Of a DNA stretch of 17,191 bases, positions 1 through 6,202 are shown in pieces. The notes under the pieces are model-generated. The model saw nothing but the letters and a program-made list of their open reading frames with translations, was not told the origin of the DNA and made no database searches. How positions within the stretch are numbered: the stretch's first letter is position 1; each line of letters begins with the position of its first letter. Source of the DNA: Anaerolineales bacterium (GTDB lineage: Bacteria > Chloroflexota > Anaerolineae > 4572-78 > J111); NCBI GenBank assembly GCA_012032575.1, contig JAAUSP010000101.1, positions 1 through 17,191 of the forward strand, read 5' to 3'. Both the position numbers and the translations under genes were made by a program.

Positions 1-2
1 GG

Positions 3-629
3 CCCTGGCTGGGCGTCGGTTTTTACTGGTTTTTCAAACAGGCCGACGAGCGGGAGCGGGCCAGCCATCCCCAATATTATTTCCGTATGGTCGAGCCGGA
101 TTTTACGCCTATGCCGGTCTACGAGGCGATGAAAGCAAAGACAGCCGCACCGCCGCTGGTCTATGCCGGCTGGCATCAAGCGAGTCACTGGGCGATTACT
201 TACGAGGGTGACTGGCAAACTGTCTCCCTGCCCGAAGCTACCTTCGGCGATGCCCTTCGCGCCGACGAAGCCGGCGCAGCGGCGAATTTTACCTTTGAAG
301 GCAGCACCCTGGATTTGGCCGTGCTCCCCAGCGAGGGCCGGCTGCGGGTGCAAATTGACCAGCAAACGCCCGGAATTGTAGGGGTCGGGGGTCAGGGGTC
401 GGGGGTCGGAAGTCAGGGAGCAGTAGTAAATCTTGCGCACACATTGCCTCAAGGCTTGCACCAGGTCAGGCTTGAAGTAGTCGAAGGGCCGGTCATCATT
501 GATGGCTTTATGGTGGAAAACCGGCCAAACCTGACCCTCAATCGGGCGGGCAGTGCGATTATGGTCCTGGCCACGCTGATTGGGGTGTGGCTGTGGTGGC
601 GGCAGCGCAAAACCAACGCTAAAGGCTAA
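3..629 (+). CDS. C-terminal part of a membrane-anchored glycoside-hydrolase-like protein (5' truncated)
   Basis: The frame is open from the first bases of the window, so the gene starts upstream; 208 residues are visible. The first 40 or so (FYWFFKQADERERASHPQYY, then FRMVEPDFTPMPVYEAMK) resemble the end of a TIM-barrel cellulase-like glycosidase of the kind found in Anaerolineae; that match is from memory. A beta-rich segment follows, about residues 50-180, that could be a carbohydrate-binding-like sandwich (FTFEGSTLDLAVL, LEVVEGPVIIDGF). One transmembrane helix (IMVLATLIGVWLWW) and a basic tail (RQRKTNAKG) close the protein. This suggests a protein displayed outside the cell and anchored at its C terminus. 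A GGGGTCR heptamer repeat is inserted in frame and encodes GVGGQGSGVGSQG. The stop codon directly abuts the next gene, which implies an operon. The enzymatic call is tentative because the catalytic region is outside the window. Confidence 0.5.
   Translation, partial: PWLGVGFYWFFKQADERERASHPQYYFRMVEPDFTPMPVYEAMKAKTAAPPLVYAGWHQASHWAITYEGDWQTVSLPEATFGDALRADEAGAAANFTFEGSTLDLAVLPSEGRLRVQIDQQTPGIVGVGGQGSGVGSQGAVVNLAHTLPQGLHQVRLEVVEGPVIIDGFMVENRPNLTLNRAGSAIMVLATLIGVWLWWRQRKTNAKG
381..418. repeat. Heptamer tandem repeat (GGGGTCR) inside a coding region
   Basis: Five heptamers in phase, GGGGTCG, GGGGTCA, GGGGTCG, GGGGTCG and GAAGTCA, are followed by GGG. They lie inside the glycosidase-like gene, keep its frame, and add a Gly/Val/Ser/Gln-rich loop between two beta-strand-like stretches. 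The unit size matches the heptamer repeats found in the gaps downstream. Confidence 0.8.
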
Positions 630-941
630 ATGTTTGGAAAGCTGACCTACCTCATCTGGCTGGCCCTGTTCATTGGGCTGCCGCTGCTTTTGATGGCCTG
701 GCGCTGGCCGCAGCACTTGTGGCGACAGCGGCGTGCCCTGGCGCTGACCGGGCTGGGGTCATTGGTCGGCGGGTGGACCTGGGATGCCCTGGCGGTGAAG
801 TGGGGCATCTGGTATTTCGATCCGGCGAATATGGTCAACCTGTGGTTTTTGGGCCTGCCCCTGGAAGAGTGGCTCTGGTTCACCGGCGTGAGCCTGATGT
901 TTGGGGCGCTGACGGTGGTGCTTGTGGAGGGTCAGCGATGA
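630..941 (+). CDS. Lycopene cyclase domain protein, first subunit (CrtYc/CrtYd type)
   Basis: This is a 103-aa membrane protein with three likely transmembrane helices (about 6-24, 38-52 and 80-98). It carries the signature of the heterodimeric lycopene cyclase domain: WD at 51-52, YFDP at 62-65 and PLEE at 77-80. In characterised actinobacterial systems two such subunits together cyclise the ends of lycopene; archaeal and fungal homologues are single fused chains. The ATG follows directly on the TAA of the upstream gene, and the next subunit overlaps it by ATGA, so the three genes look co-transcribed. No phytoene synthase, desaturase or other carotenoid gene lies in the window, so the substrate is unproven. 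The start was chosen because it is the first ATG of the frame and gives a normal domain length. Confidence 0.8.
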   Translation: MFGKLTYLIWLALFIGLPLLLMAWRWPQHLWRQRRALALTGLGSLVGGWTWDALAVKWGIWYFDPANMVNLWFLGLPLEEWLWFTGVSLMFGALTVVLVEGQR

Positions 942-1270
942 GCTTTCTGCCCGAACAATTCTCCTATCTATTGATGCTGATTGTCTTTGGACTGCTGTTT
1001 CACGGTATTCTGTGGGCGCGGAACGGGTCTTTTCTGTGGAGCCGGCGAAGCGTCATCTTGAAAGTCATATTGATTGCCGAAGTCTGGATGTTCATCACCG
1101 ATCCCATCGGCGGTTATTGGCGCACCTGGTTTTTTGATCCGGATAAGGTTCTGGGTATCTGGTTCTGGCAGGTGATGCCGCTGGAGGATTTGCTGGGGAT
1201 TGCCGTAACCAGCAGCGCCGCCGCCTGCGCCGTGCTGGTTTTTGGCTACGGCCCACGCCGCTGGGTGTAG
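938..1270 (+). CDS. Lycopene cyclase domain protein, second subunit (CrtYc/CrtYd type)
   Basis: This 110-aa membrane protein is the partner of the preceding gene. It has hydrophobic segments at about 8-26, 38-53 and 85-103. The family pattern is visible as TDPIGGYW (54-61), WFFDP (64-68) and PLED (81-84). The last residue is Asp where the family usually has Glu, and where its neighbour has PLEE. The frame is open further upstream, but the ATG at 938 is preferred: it overlaps the upstream stop (ATGA), has a good GGAGG at 926-930 with a 7-nt spacer, and gives the normal domain length. The overlap suggests translational coupling and heterodimer formation. Which subunit corresponds to CrtYc and which to CrtYd cannot be told from motifs alone. 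Confidence 0.8.
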   Translation: MSFLPEQFSYLLMLIVFGLLFHGILWARNGSFLWSRRSVILKVILIAEVWMFITDPIGGYWRTWFFDPDKVLGIWFWQVMPLEDLLGIAVTSSAAACAVLVFGYGPRRWV

Positions 1271-1277
1271 AAGTGAC

Positions 1278-1347
1278 CGGTTGAAGGTTGGAAAGTTGGA
1301 AGGTTGTTATCTTCTTCGGCCTTCCAGTCCGCCAGTCTTCCATTTTT
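1278..1347. repeat. Short tandem repeat (GGTTGGAA-like) with a partly complementary right half
   Basis: The gap between the convergent cyclase gene and mltG holds GGTTGAA, GGTTGGAA, AGTTGGAA and GGTTG in a row. After a short spacer comes a right half with repeated CTTCCA/TTCCA-type units. Complementarity is partial, mainly GGAAG against CTTCC. It resembles the other gap repeats in unit size and layout, and it sits where a terminator would be expected. Confidence 0.6.
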
Positions 1348-1350
1348 CCT

Positions 1351-2538
1351 TTACTGCCCCAAATACACCGCCACATTCTGCAAATGTTCCTCATAGGTGG
1401 TGGCAAAAGCGTGCTGACCGCCCTCGCACTGAGGCCGCTGGCAGACAAAAAAGTAATAATTGGTCGCGGCGGGTTGGAGAACGGCCATGATCGAGTCCAG
1501 GTTGGGGTTGGCAATCGGGCCGGGCGGCAGGCCAGGGTAAAGGTAGGTATTGTAGGGGGAATTGACCCGGTTGTACTCGTCCAAACTCATGGGCGTTTTC
1601 CACCACTGGCCGCTGCCAAATTGGTAGCCCAGGGCATACTGCACGGTCGGGTCGGCCTGGAGCAGAGGATAGGGGCTGCCGGGGGCCAGCCGGTTGAGGT
1701 ACACGCTGGCGATAAAAGGCTTTTCTGCCGCCGCCGCCGTTTCGCGCTCCACAATCGAAGCCAGGGTTAACACCTGATAAAACGTGAGGCCGCGCTGCCG
1801 GGCCAGACTCAAAACATCGGGGGGAAGCCGGCCGGCCATGGTATCGAGCATCCGCGCAATCAAATCTGCCGGCTTGGCCCCATCCGGCAAAGGATAGGTT
1901 CCCGGAAAAAGATAGCCCTCATACGATTGGCCGGGAGGCCGGTCGGCCAGCAGCGGGTGACTCACCACAACACCCTCGCGGGCCTGGCGGAGGAACAGAT
2001 CGCCGTCCAGCAGCTCGTTGTCGCTCAGATGTTGGGCCAGTTGCTCCATCCGCCAGCCGGACGGCACATTGACTACAAGCTGGGCCGAGCGGCCCCGATA
2101 CAGCGCCGCTCCAATCTGGCGCATGGTCATATTGCGGCGCAGTTGATACTCGCCGCTTTGCAGCCGGGTATCGAGGCCATTGTAGCGCAGCAGTTGGGTA
2201 AATAACTCGGCCTCGCTGATCAGCCTCAACGCCTGCAATTTTTGGGCCACATCCAGCGCGGTTTCCCCATCAAGAATGGTAAAGGGCGTCAAACTGGGGT
2301 CGGTGGAAAGCGGGGTGTTGATTTCGTTGACCCGCGCCTGTAGGATGGGGTAAAGCCGCTGCGCTTCGGCGTTAAGCGGCGGAAACGGCCAGGCCGAGCC
2401 GGTCTCAATCAGCAGGGGTGCAGCATTGTTGTTGAGAAGTGCCGGCAGCCGGGTTATCAGCGATACCACCAGGATAACGCCAATCAACAACAAAGCAGTC
2501 TTAAAAATAAATTTAATTAGGCCAGCAAGCTGACTCAT
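1351..2538 (-). CDS. mltG: Endolytic murein transglycosylase MltG (YceG-like)
   Basis: This 395-aa inner-membrane enzyme cleaves nascent peptidoglycan strands and is thought to set glycan chain length by terminating synthesis. An N-terminal transmembrane helix lies at about 12-30. A LysM-like segment starts near 87 (TILDGETALDVAQKL). The catalytic YceG domain follows, with LASIVERET at 259-267. E264 aligns with the catalytic Glu of E. coli MltG. Further family signatures are YLNRL, LQADPTVQYALG, SPYNTYLYPGLPPGPIANP and the C-terminal FVCQRP/HAFATTYEEH. Length is normal for the family and the gene appears intact. The ATG at 2538 places the helix at the N terminus, but there is no clear Shine-Dalgarno upstream of it. 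The gene is divergent from def across about 190 bp. Confidence 0.93.
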   Translation of the reverse strand: MSQLAGLIKFIFKTALLLIGVILVVSLITRLPALLNNNAAPLLIETGSAWPFPPLNAEAQRLYPILQARVNEINTPLSTDPSLTPFTILDGETALDVAQKLQALRLISEAELFTQLLRYNGLDTRLQSGEYQLRRNMTMRQIGAALYRGRSAQLVVNVPSGWRMEQLAQHLSDNELLDGDLFLRQAREGVVVSHPLLADRPPGQSYEGYLFPGTYPLPDGAKPADLIARMLDTMAGRLPPDVLSLARQRGLTFYQVLTLASIVERETAAAAEKPFIASVYLNRLAPGSPYPLLQADPTVQYALGYQFGSGQWWKTPMSLDEYNRVNSPYNTYLYPGLPPGPIANPNLDSIMAVLQPAATNYYFFVCQRPQCEGGQHAFATTYEEHLQNVAVYLGQ

Positions 2539-2598
2539 GGGGGTGATTAGTACCGTAGCCGTTGAGTCTGTGTACCTTAACCAAAAATCTTTCAGTGA

Positions 2599-2616
2599 AA
2601 TTCGTGTAATTCGTGG
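2599..2616. repeat. Short 9-nt direct repeat of AATTCGTG in the mltG-def gap
   Basis: AATTCGTG occurs at 2599-2606 and again at 2608-2615, within a longer stretch (about 2588-2627) that reads like the dispersed gap repeats common in some environmental genomes. No second copy of the longer stretch is present in this window, so its repeat status is inferred from memory. Confidence 0.4.
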
Positions 2617-2657
2617 CGAAAAATCCTGTTTGGCCCTGGCTTGGTCAGGTCGGGTCT

Positions 2658-2666
2658 ATTGTAGCA
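2658..2666 (-). promoter_or_regulatory. Possible extended -10 promoter for mltG
   Basis: On the minus strand this reads TGC followed by TACAAT, an extended -10 form about 120 nt upstream of the mltG start. No convincing -35 hexamer lies 16-18 nt upstream. The resulting leader would include the AATTCGTG repeat. It lies back to back with the def promoter. Confidence 0.3.
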
Positions 2667-2674
2667 CAAATTGT

Positions 2675-2703
2675 TTGACATGCATCTTAATCATGACTAT
2701 TAT
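2675..2703 (+). promoter_or_regulatory. Sigma70-type promoter of def
   Basis: A perfect -35 TTGACA (2675-2680) is separated by exactly 17 nt from a -10 TATTAT (2698-2703). Transcription would start near 2710, leaving a leader of about 20 nt. GAGGA at 2721-2725 provides the ribosome binding site, 5 nt before the ATG at 2731. This is the clearest promoter in the window. Confidence 0.75.
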
Positions 2704-2730
2704 AACTTCACGCAAGTTTAGAGGACAGGC

Positions 2731-3276
2731 ATGACCGTTAGAAACGTTATCACCCTCAGCGATGAAAGACTCCGCCAGCAAGCCGAAAAGGTAAACCAAT
2801 TTACCCCCGCTTTGAAACAACTGGCCGAAGATATGCTGGAAACCATGCACGTCTATCACGGCGTGGGCATAGCCGGGCCGCAAATCGGGGTGATGCAGCG
2901 CATTTTTGTCGCCGAAATCCCGGCTTCGCGCAGTGGCACGGATGAGCCGCACCCGCAAAGTGGCACGACGTACATACTGATCAACCCGGAAATTGTCCAA
3001 TGCGCTGAGACGCTGGTTGAAGGACAGGAGGGCTGTCTCTCCATTCCCACCTGGTACGGCCTGGTTGAGCGGCCCGAATGGGTCGAAGTGCGCGCCCAAG
3101 ACCTGAACGGCAAAAAATTCAACCTCAAAGTGGACGATTTGCTGGCCCGCATTTTTCAACACGAGCTGGATCACCTCAACGGAGTCCTGTTTATTGACCA
3201 CATCACCGACCGCCAAAAATTGTGGCAGATTTTACCCGAAGAGGAAAAAGTGTCAGAAGCAGAAGCGGCTGTTTGA
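2731..3276 (+). CDS. def: Peptide deformylase
   Basis: This 181-aa cytoplasmic metalloenzyme removes the formyl group from the N-terminal methionine of new proteins. All three family motifs are present: motif 1 GVGIAGPQIG (44-53), where Gly replaces the second Ala of the usual GxGLAAxQ; motif 2 EGCLS (100-104), with metal ligand Cys102; and motif 3 HELDH (144-148), with ligands His144 and His148 and catalytic Glu145. An insertion between motifs 1 and 2 (ASRSGTDEPHPQSG) is slightly longer than in the E. coli enzyme. The start is fixed by GAGGA five bases upstream and by the promoter just before it. No fmt gene is adjacent; aceE follows after a 114-bp gap that contains a hairpin. Confidence 0.95.
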   Translation: MTVRNVITLSDERLRQQAEKVNQFTPALKQLAEDMLETMHVYHGVGIAGPQIGVMQRIFVAEIPASRSGTDEPHPQSGTTYILINPEIVQCAETLVEGQEGCLSIPTWYGLVERPEWVEVRAQDLNGKKFNLKVDDLLARIFQHELDHLNGVLFIDHITDRQKLWQILPEEEKVSEAEAAV

Positions 3277-3286
3277 AATAAAATAG

Positions 3287-3345
3287 TACGTGGTGCGTGG
3301 TGCGTAGTCTGTAAATTTCACGCACCACGCACCACGCACCACGTA
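3287..3345. repeat. Heptamer inverted repeat with an 18-bp perfect stem between def and aceE
   Basis: The left arm TACGTGGTGCGTGGTGCG (3287-3304) is perfectly complementary to CGCACCACGCACCACGTA (3328-3345). Each arm is built from 7-nt units: GTGGTGC twice on the left, GCACCAC three times on the right. The right arm runs into GTTTTTAGC, so the RNA hairpin could act as a weak terminator for def, but that is inference. Confidence 0.85.
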
Positions 3346-3390
3346 GTTTTTAGCTAGTTTTTTAGCGCCTTAAAAGGGGATTTAGTCAAA

Positions 3391-6075
3391 ATGAACAACA
3401 ACAAAAGCCAGGAAACGCTTGAACTGGAAGCTCTGGAAACCCAAGAATGGCTGGAATCTATGGATTATGTATTTCAGCATAGTGGACCGGAGCGGGTTCA
3501 GTACTTGCTGGAGCAGCTTGAACTCCACGCCTACGAAAACGGAGTGCGCCAGCCGTTTTCGGCCAACACACCCTACATCAATACCATTCCGGTGGATAAA
3601 CAGCCACCCTATCCCGGCAACCGCGAGATCGAACGGCGCATCAAAAGCATCATTCGCTGGAACGCGATGGCGATGGTGGTCCGGGCGAACATCGCCAGCC
3701 CCGGTATCGGCGGCCATATTTCTACCTATGCTTCCGCCGCCAACCTGTATGAAGTCGGCTTTAATCACTTTTTCCGGGGCAAAGGCGACAATCACAGCGG
3801 CGACCAGATTTATTTTCAGGGTCATGCTTCGCCCGGTATCTATGCCAGGGCGTTTCTGGAAGGCCGGCTGTCGGCAGATATGCTGGAAAGATTTCGCCAG
3901 GAATTGCGGCCACAGGGTGGTCTGTCGTCGTATCCCCACCCCTGGCTGATGCCCGAATTTTGGGAGTTCCCCACGGTTTCGATGGGCCTGGGACCGATTA
4001 TGGCGATTTACCAGGCTCGCTTCAATCGCTACCTGGAAGACCGGGAGCTGAAAAAAGACACCGGCTCCAAAGTTTGGGCCTTTTTGGGTGACGGCGAAAC
4101 GGACGAACCGGAAGCCCTGGGGGCCATCAGTCTGGCCGCCCGCGAGCATCTGGACAACCTCATTTTTGTCATCAACTGCAACCTGCAGCGGCTCGACGGC
4201 CCGGTGCGCGGCAACAGCAGCATTATCCAGGAATTGGAAAAAGTGTTCCGGGGCGCCGGCTGGAATGTCATCAAAGTTATTTGGGGCAGCGATTGGGACC
4301 CCCTGCTGGCGAAAGACCATGATGGCCTGCTGGTCAAGCGCATGGGTGAGGTGGTTGACGGCGAGTATCAAAAGTTCACCGTTGAAAGCGGAGCCTACAT
4401 TCGCGAGCACTTCTTTGGCACAGACCCGCGTCTGTTGGAAATGGTTTCGCACCTGTCTGATGAACAGCTCCGCAAGCTGCGCCTGGGTGGGCACGATCCG
4501 GAAAAAGTTTATGCCGCCTTCAAGTCGGCAGTCGAACATAAGGGAGCGCCCACCGTTATCCTGGCCCGCACTATCAAAGGTTATGGGCTGGGCGAAGCCG
4601 GCGAGGGCAAGAATATCACCCACCAGCAGAAAAAATTGAACGAGGACGAACTGCGCGAGTTCCGCGCCCGCTTTGGCATCCCCATCTCTGATGACGAAAT
4701 TGCCTCCGCGCCTTTCTATCGCCCGTTGGATAACAGCCCGGAGATCAAATACCTCAAAGACCGGCGTGAAAAGCTGGGCGGTTTTGTTCCCAGCCGCACC
4801 CCCCACAGTTCATTTGTGACTACGCCCTCGGAAAAGCTCTTTGAAGAGTTTTATCAGGGCACCGAAGGCCGCGAAGTTTCGACCACGATGGTTTTTGTGC
4901 GTATTCTAACCAAACTGCTGCGCGATAAAGACCTGGGCAAACTCATTGTCCCCATTGTGCCCGACGAAGCCCGCACCTTTGGCATGGAAGCCCTGTTCCG
5001 GCAGAGCGGCATTTACTCTCACCCCGGCCAGCTCTACGAGCCGGTTGACTCTGACAGCCTGCTGTATTACAAAGAAGCCAAAGACGGGCAAATTTTGGAA
5101 GAAGGTATTACCGAGGCCGGCTCGATGTCGTCGTTTATTGCCGCCGGCACAGCCTACGCCACGCACGGTATCAATACCATCCCCTTCTTTATCTATTACT
5201 CCATGTTTGGTTTGCAGCGCATTGGCGATCTCATCTGGGCCGCCGCCGATTTGCGCTGCCGGGGTTTTCTGCTGGGTGCTACCGCCGGGCGGACCACCCT
5301 GGCCGGCGAAGGCTTGCAGCACCAGGACGGTCACAGCCACGTGCTCGCCTCTACGGTGCCCACCCTCATGGCCTATGACCCGGCCTTTGCTTACGAACTG
5401 GCCGTCATTATCCGCGATGGCATCCGCCGCATGTACGAAGAACAGGAAAGCGTTTTTTACTACCTGACGGTCGGCAATGAAAACTATAATATGCCCCACC
5501 TGCCCGACGGCGACGGGGTCAAAGAAGGTATTCTCAAGGGCATGTACAAATTCAAAGCATCGGAGAATAAAGACGCCAAACTGCGGGCGAACCTGTTTGG
5601 CAGCGGGGCGATTATGAACCAGGTACTTCTCGCTCAGAAAGAGTTGGAGGAAAGGTACAACGTCGCCGTTGATGTCTGGAGTGTGACCAGTTACAAGGAA
5701 CTGCGCCGCGATGGGCTTGAGGTGGAACGCTGGAATATGCTCCATCCCACCGAAAAACCGCGCATCCCCTATATCACTCAATGCCTGGCCGATGCCCCCG
5801 GCGTTTTTGTGGCCGCCTCTGATTATATGAAGAAAATGCCCGACTCCATTGCCCGCTGGTTCCCCCGGCCGCTGGTTTCGCTGGGCACCGATGGCTTTGG
5901 CCGCAGCGATGGCCGCAAAGCGCTGCGCGACTTCTTTGAAGTGGATTATCGCTATGTCACCCTGGCCGCGCTCACCTCGCTGATGCGCGAGGACAAACTG
6001 AAACCCGATATGGTTATGGGCGCGATGGAAGACCTGGAAATTAACCCGGCTAAACTAAACCCGATGATTTCGTAG
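3391..6075 (+). CDS. aceE: Pyruvate dehydrogenase E1 component, homodimeric type
   Basis: This 894-aa enzyme (E. coli AceE is 887 aa) decarboxylates pyruvate with thiamine diphosphate and transfers the acetyl group to the lipoyl arm of E2. The ThDP-binding motif begins with GDGETDEPEALG at 233 and ends with the NCN of INCNLQRLDGPVRGN near 262. The catalytic glutamate region is GITEAGSMSSF, with Glu near 575. Other AceE signatures are FSANTPYINTI, GGHISTYASAANLYEVGFNH, TLAGEGLQHQDGHSH and the C-terminal PRPLVSLGTDGFGRSD. The gene appears full length and intact. A purine-rich AGGGGA at 3375-3380 precedes the ATG by 10 nt. Its TAG stop lies inside the first unit of the repeat that fills the gap to aceF. 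Confidence 0.97.
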   Translation: MNNNKSQETLELEALETQEWLESMDYVFQHSGPERVQYLLEQLELHAYENGVRQPFSANTPYINTIPVDKQPPYPGNREIERRIKSIIRWNAMAMVVRANIASPGIGGHISTYASAANLYEVGFNHFFRGKGDNHSGDQIYFQGHASPGIYARAFLEGRLSADMLERFRQELRPQGGLSSYPHPWLMPEFWEFPTVSMGLGPIMAIYQARFNRYLEDRELKKDTGSKVWAFLGDGETDEPEALGAISLAAREHLDNLIFVINCNLQRLDGPVRGNSSIIQELEKVFRGAGWNVIKVIWGSDWDPLLAKDHDGLLVKRMGEVVDGEYQKFTVESGAYIREHFFGTDPRLLEMVSHLSDEQLRKLRLGGHDPEKVYAAFKSAVEHKGAPTVILARTIKGYGLGEAGEGKNITHQQKKLNEDELREFRARFGIPISDDEIASAPFYRPLDNSPEIKYLKDRREKLGGFVPSRTPHSSFVTTPSEKLFEEFYQGTEGREVSTTMVFVRILTKLLRDKDLGKLIVPIVPDEARTFGMEALFRQSGIYSHPGQLYEPVDSDSLLYYKEAKDGQILEEGITEAGSMSSFIAAGTAYATHGINTIPFFIYYSMFGLQRIGDLIWAAADLRCRGFLLGATAGRTTLAGEGLQHQDGHSHVLASTVPTLMAYDPAFAYELAVIIRDGIRRMYEEQESVFYYLTVGNENYNMPHLPDGDGVKEGILKGMYKFKASENKDAKLRANLFGSGAIMNQVLLAQKELEERYNVAVDVWSVTSYKELRRDGLEVERWNMLHPTEKPRIPYITQCLADAPGVFVAASDYMKKMPDSIARWFPRPLVSLGTDGFGRSDGRKALRDFFEVDYRYVTLAALTSLMREDKLKPDMVMGAMEDLEINPAKLNPMIS

Positions 6076-6187
6076 CAGGGTAGCAAGTAGCAAGGTAGCA
6101 GGTAGTTTATCTTCCTGCTACTCTGCTACTCTGCTACTCTGCTACCCTGCTACCCTGTTACTCTGCTACCCTGTTACTCTGCTACCC
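6072..6187. repeat. Octamer tandem/inverted repeat array between aceE and aceF
   Basis: The left half (6072-6104) has four to five GTAGCA-cored units (GTAGCAGG, GTAGCAA, GTAGCAAG, GTAGCAG). A TTTATCTTCC spacer follows, then nine consecutive octamers of TGYTACYC in perfect phase from 6116 to 6187. The two halves are reverse complements at unit level, so the transcript could form a long hairpin. The array starts inside the aceE stop codon and ends 15 nt before the aceF ATG, next to its GGGAG ribosome binding site. Confidence 0.9.
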
Positions 6188-6202
6188 TGGGAGAGTCCAA
6201 TT

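Noticed and set aside
3382..4806. Long open frame of 474 codons antisense to aceE
   Set aside because: It lies entirely over a strongly conserved aceE region, has no recognisable motif or binding site, and arises from codon bias on the opposite strand.
6072..6187. CRISPR array
   Set aside because: Units are only 8 nt and contiguous, with no unique spacers of 25-45 nt and no cas genes.
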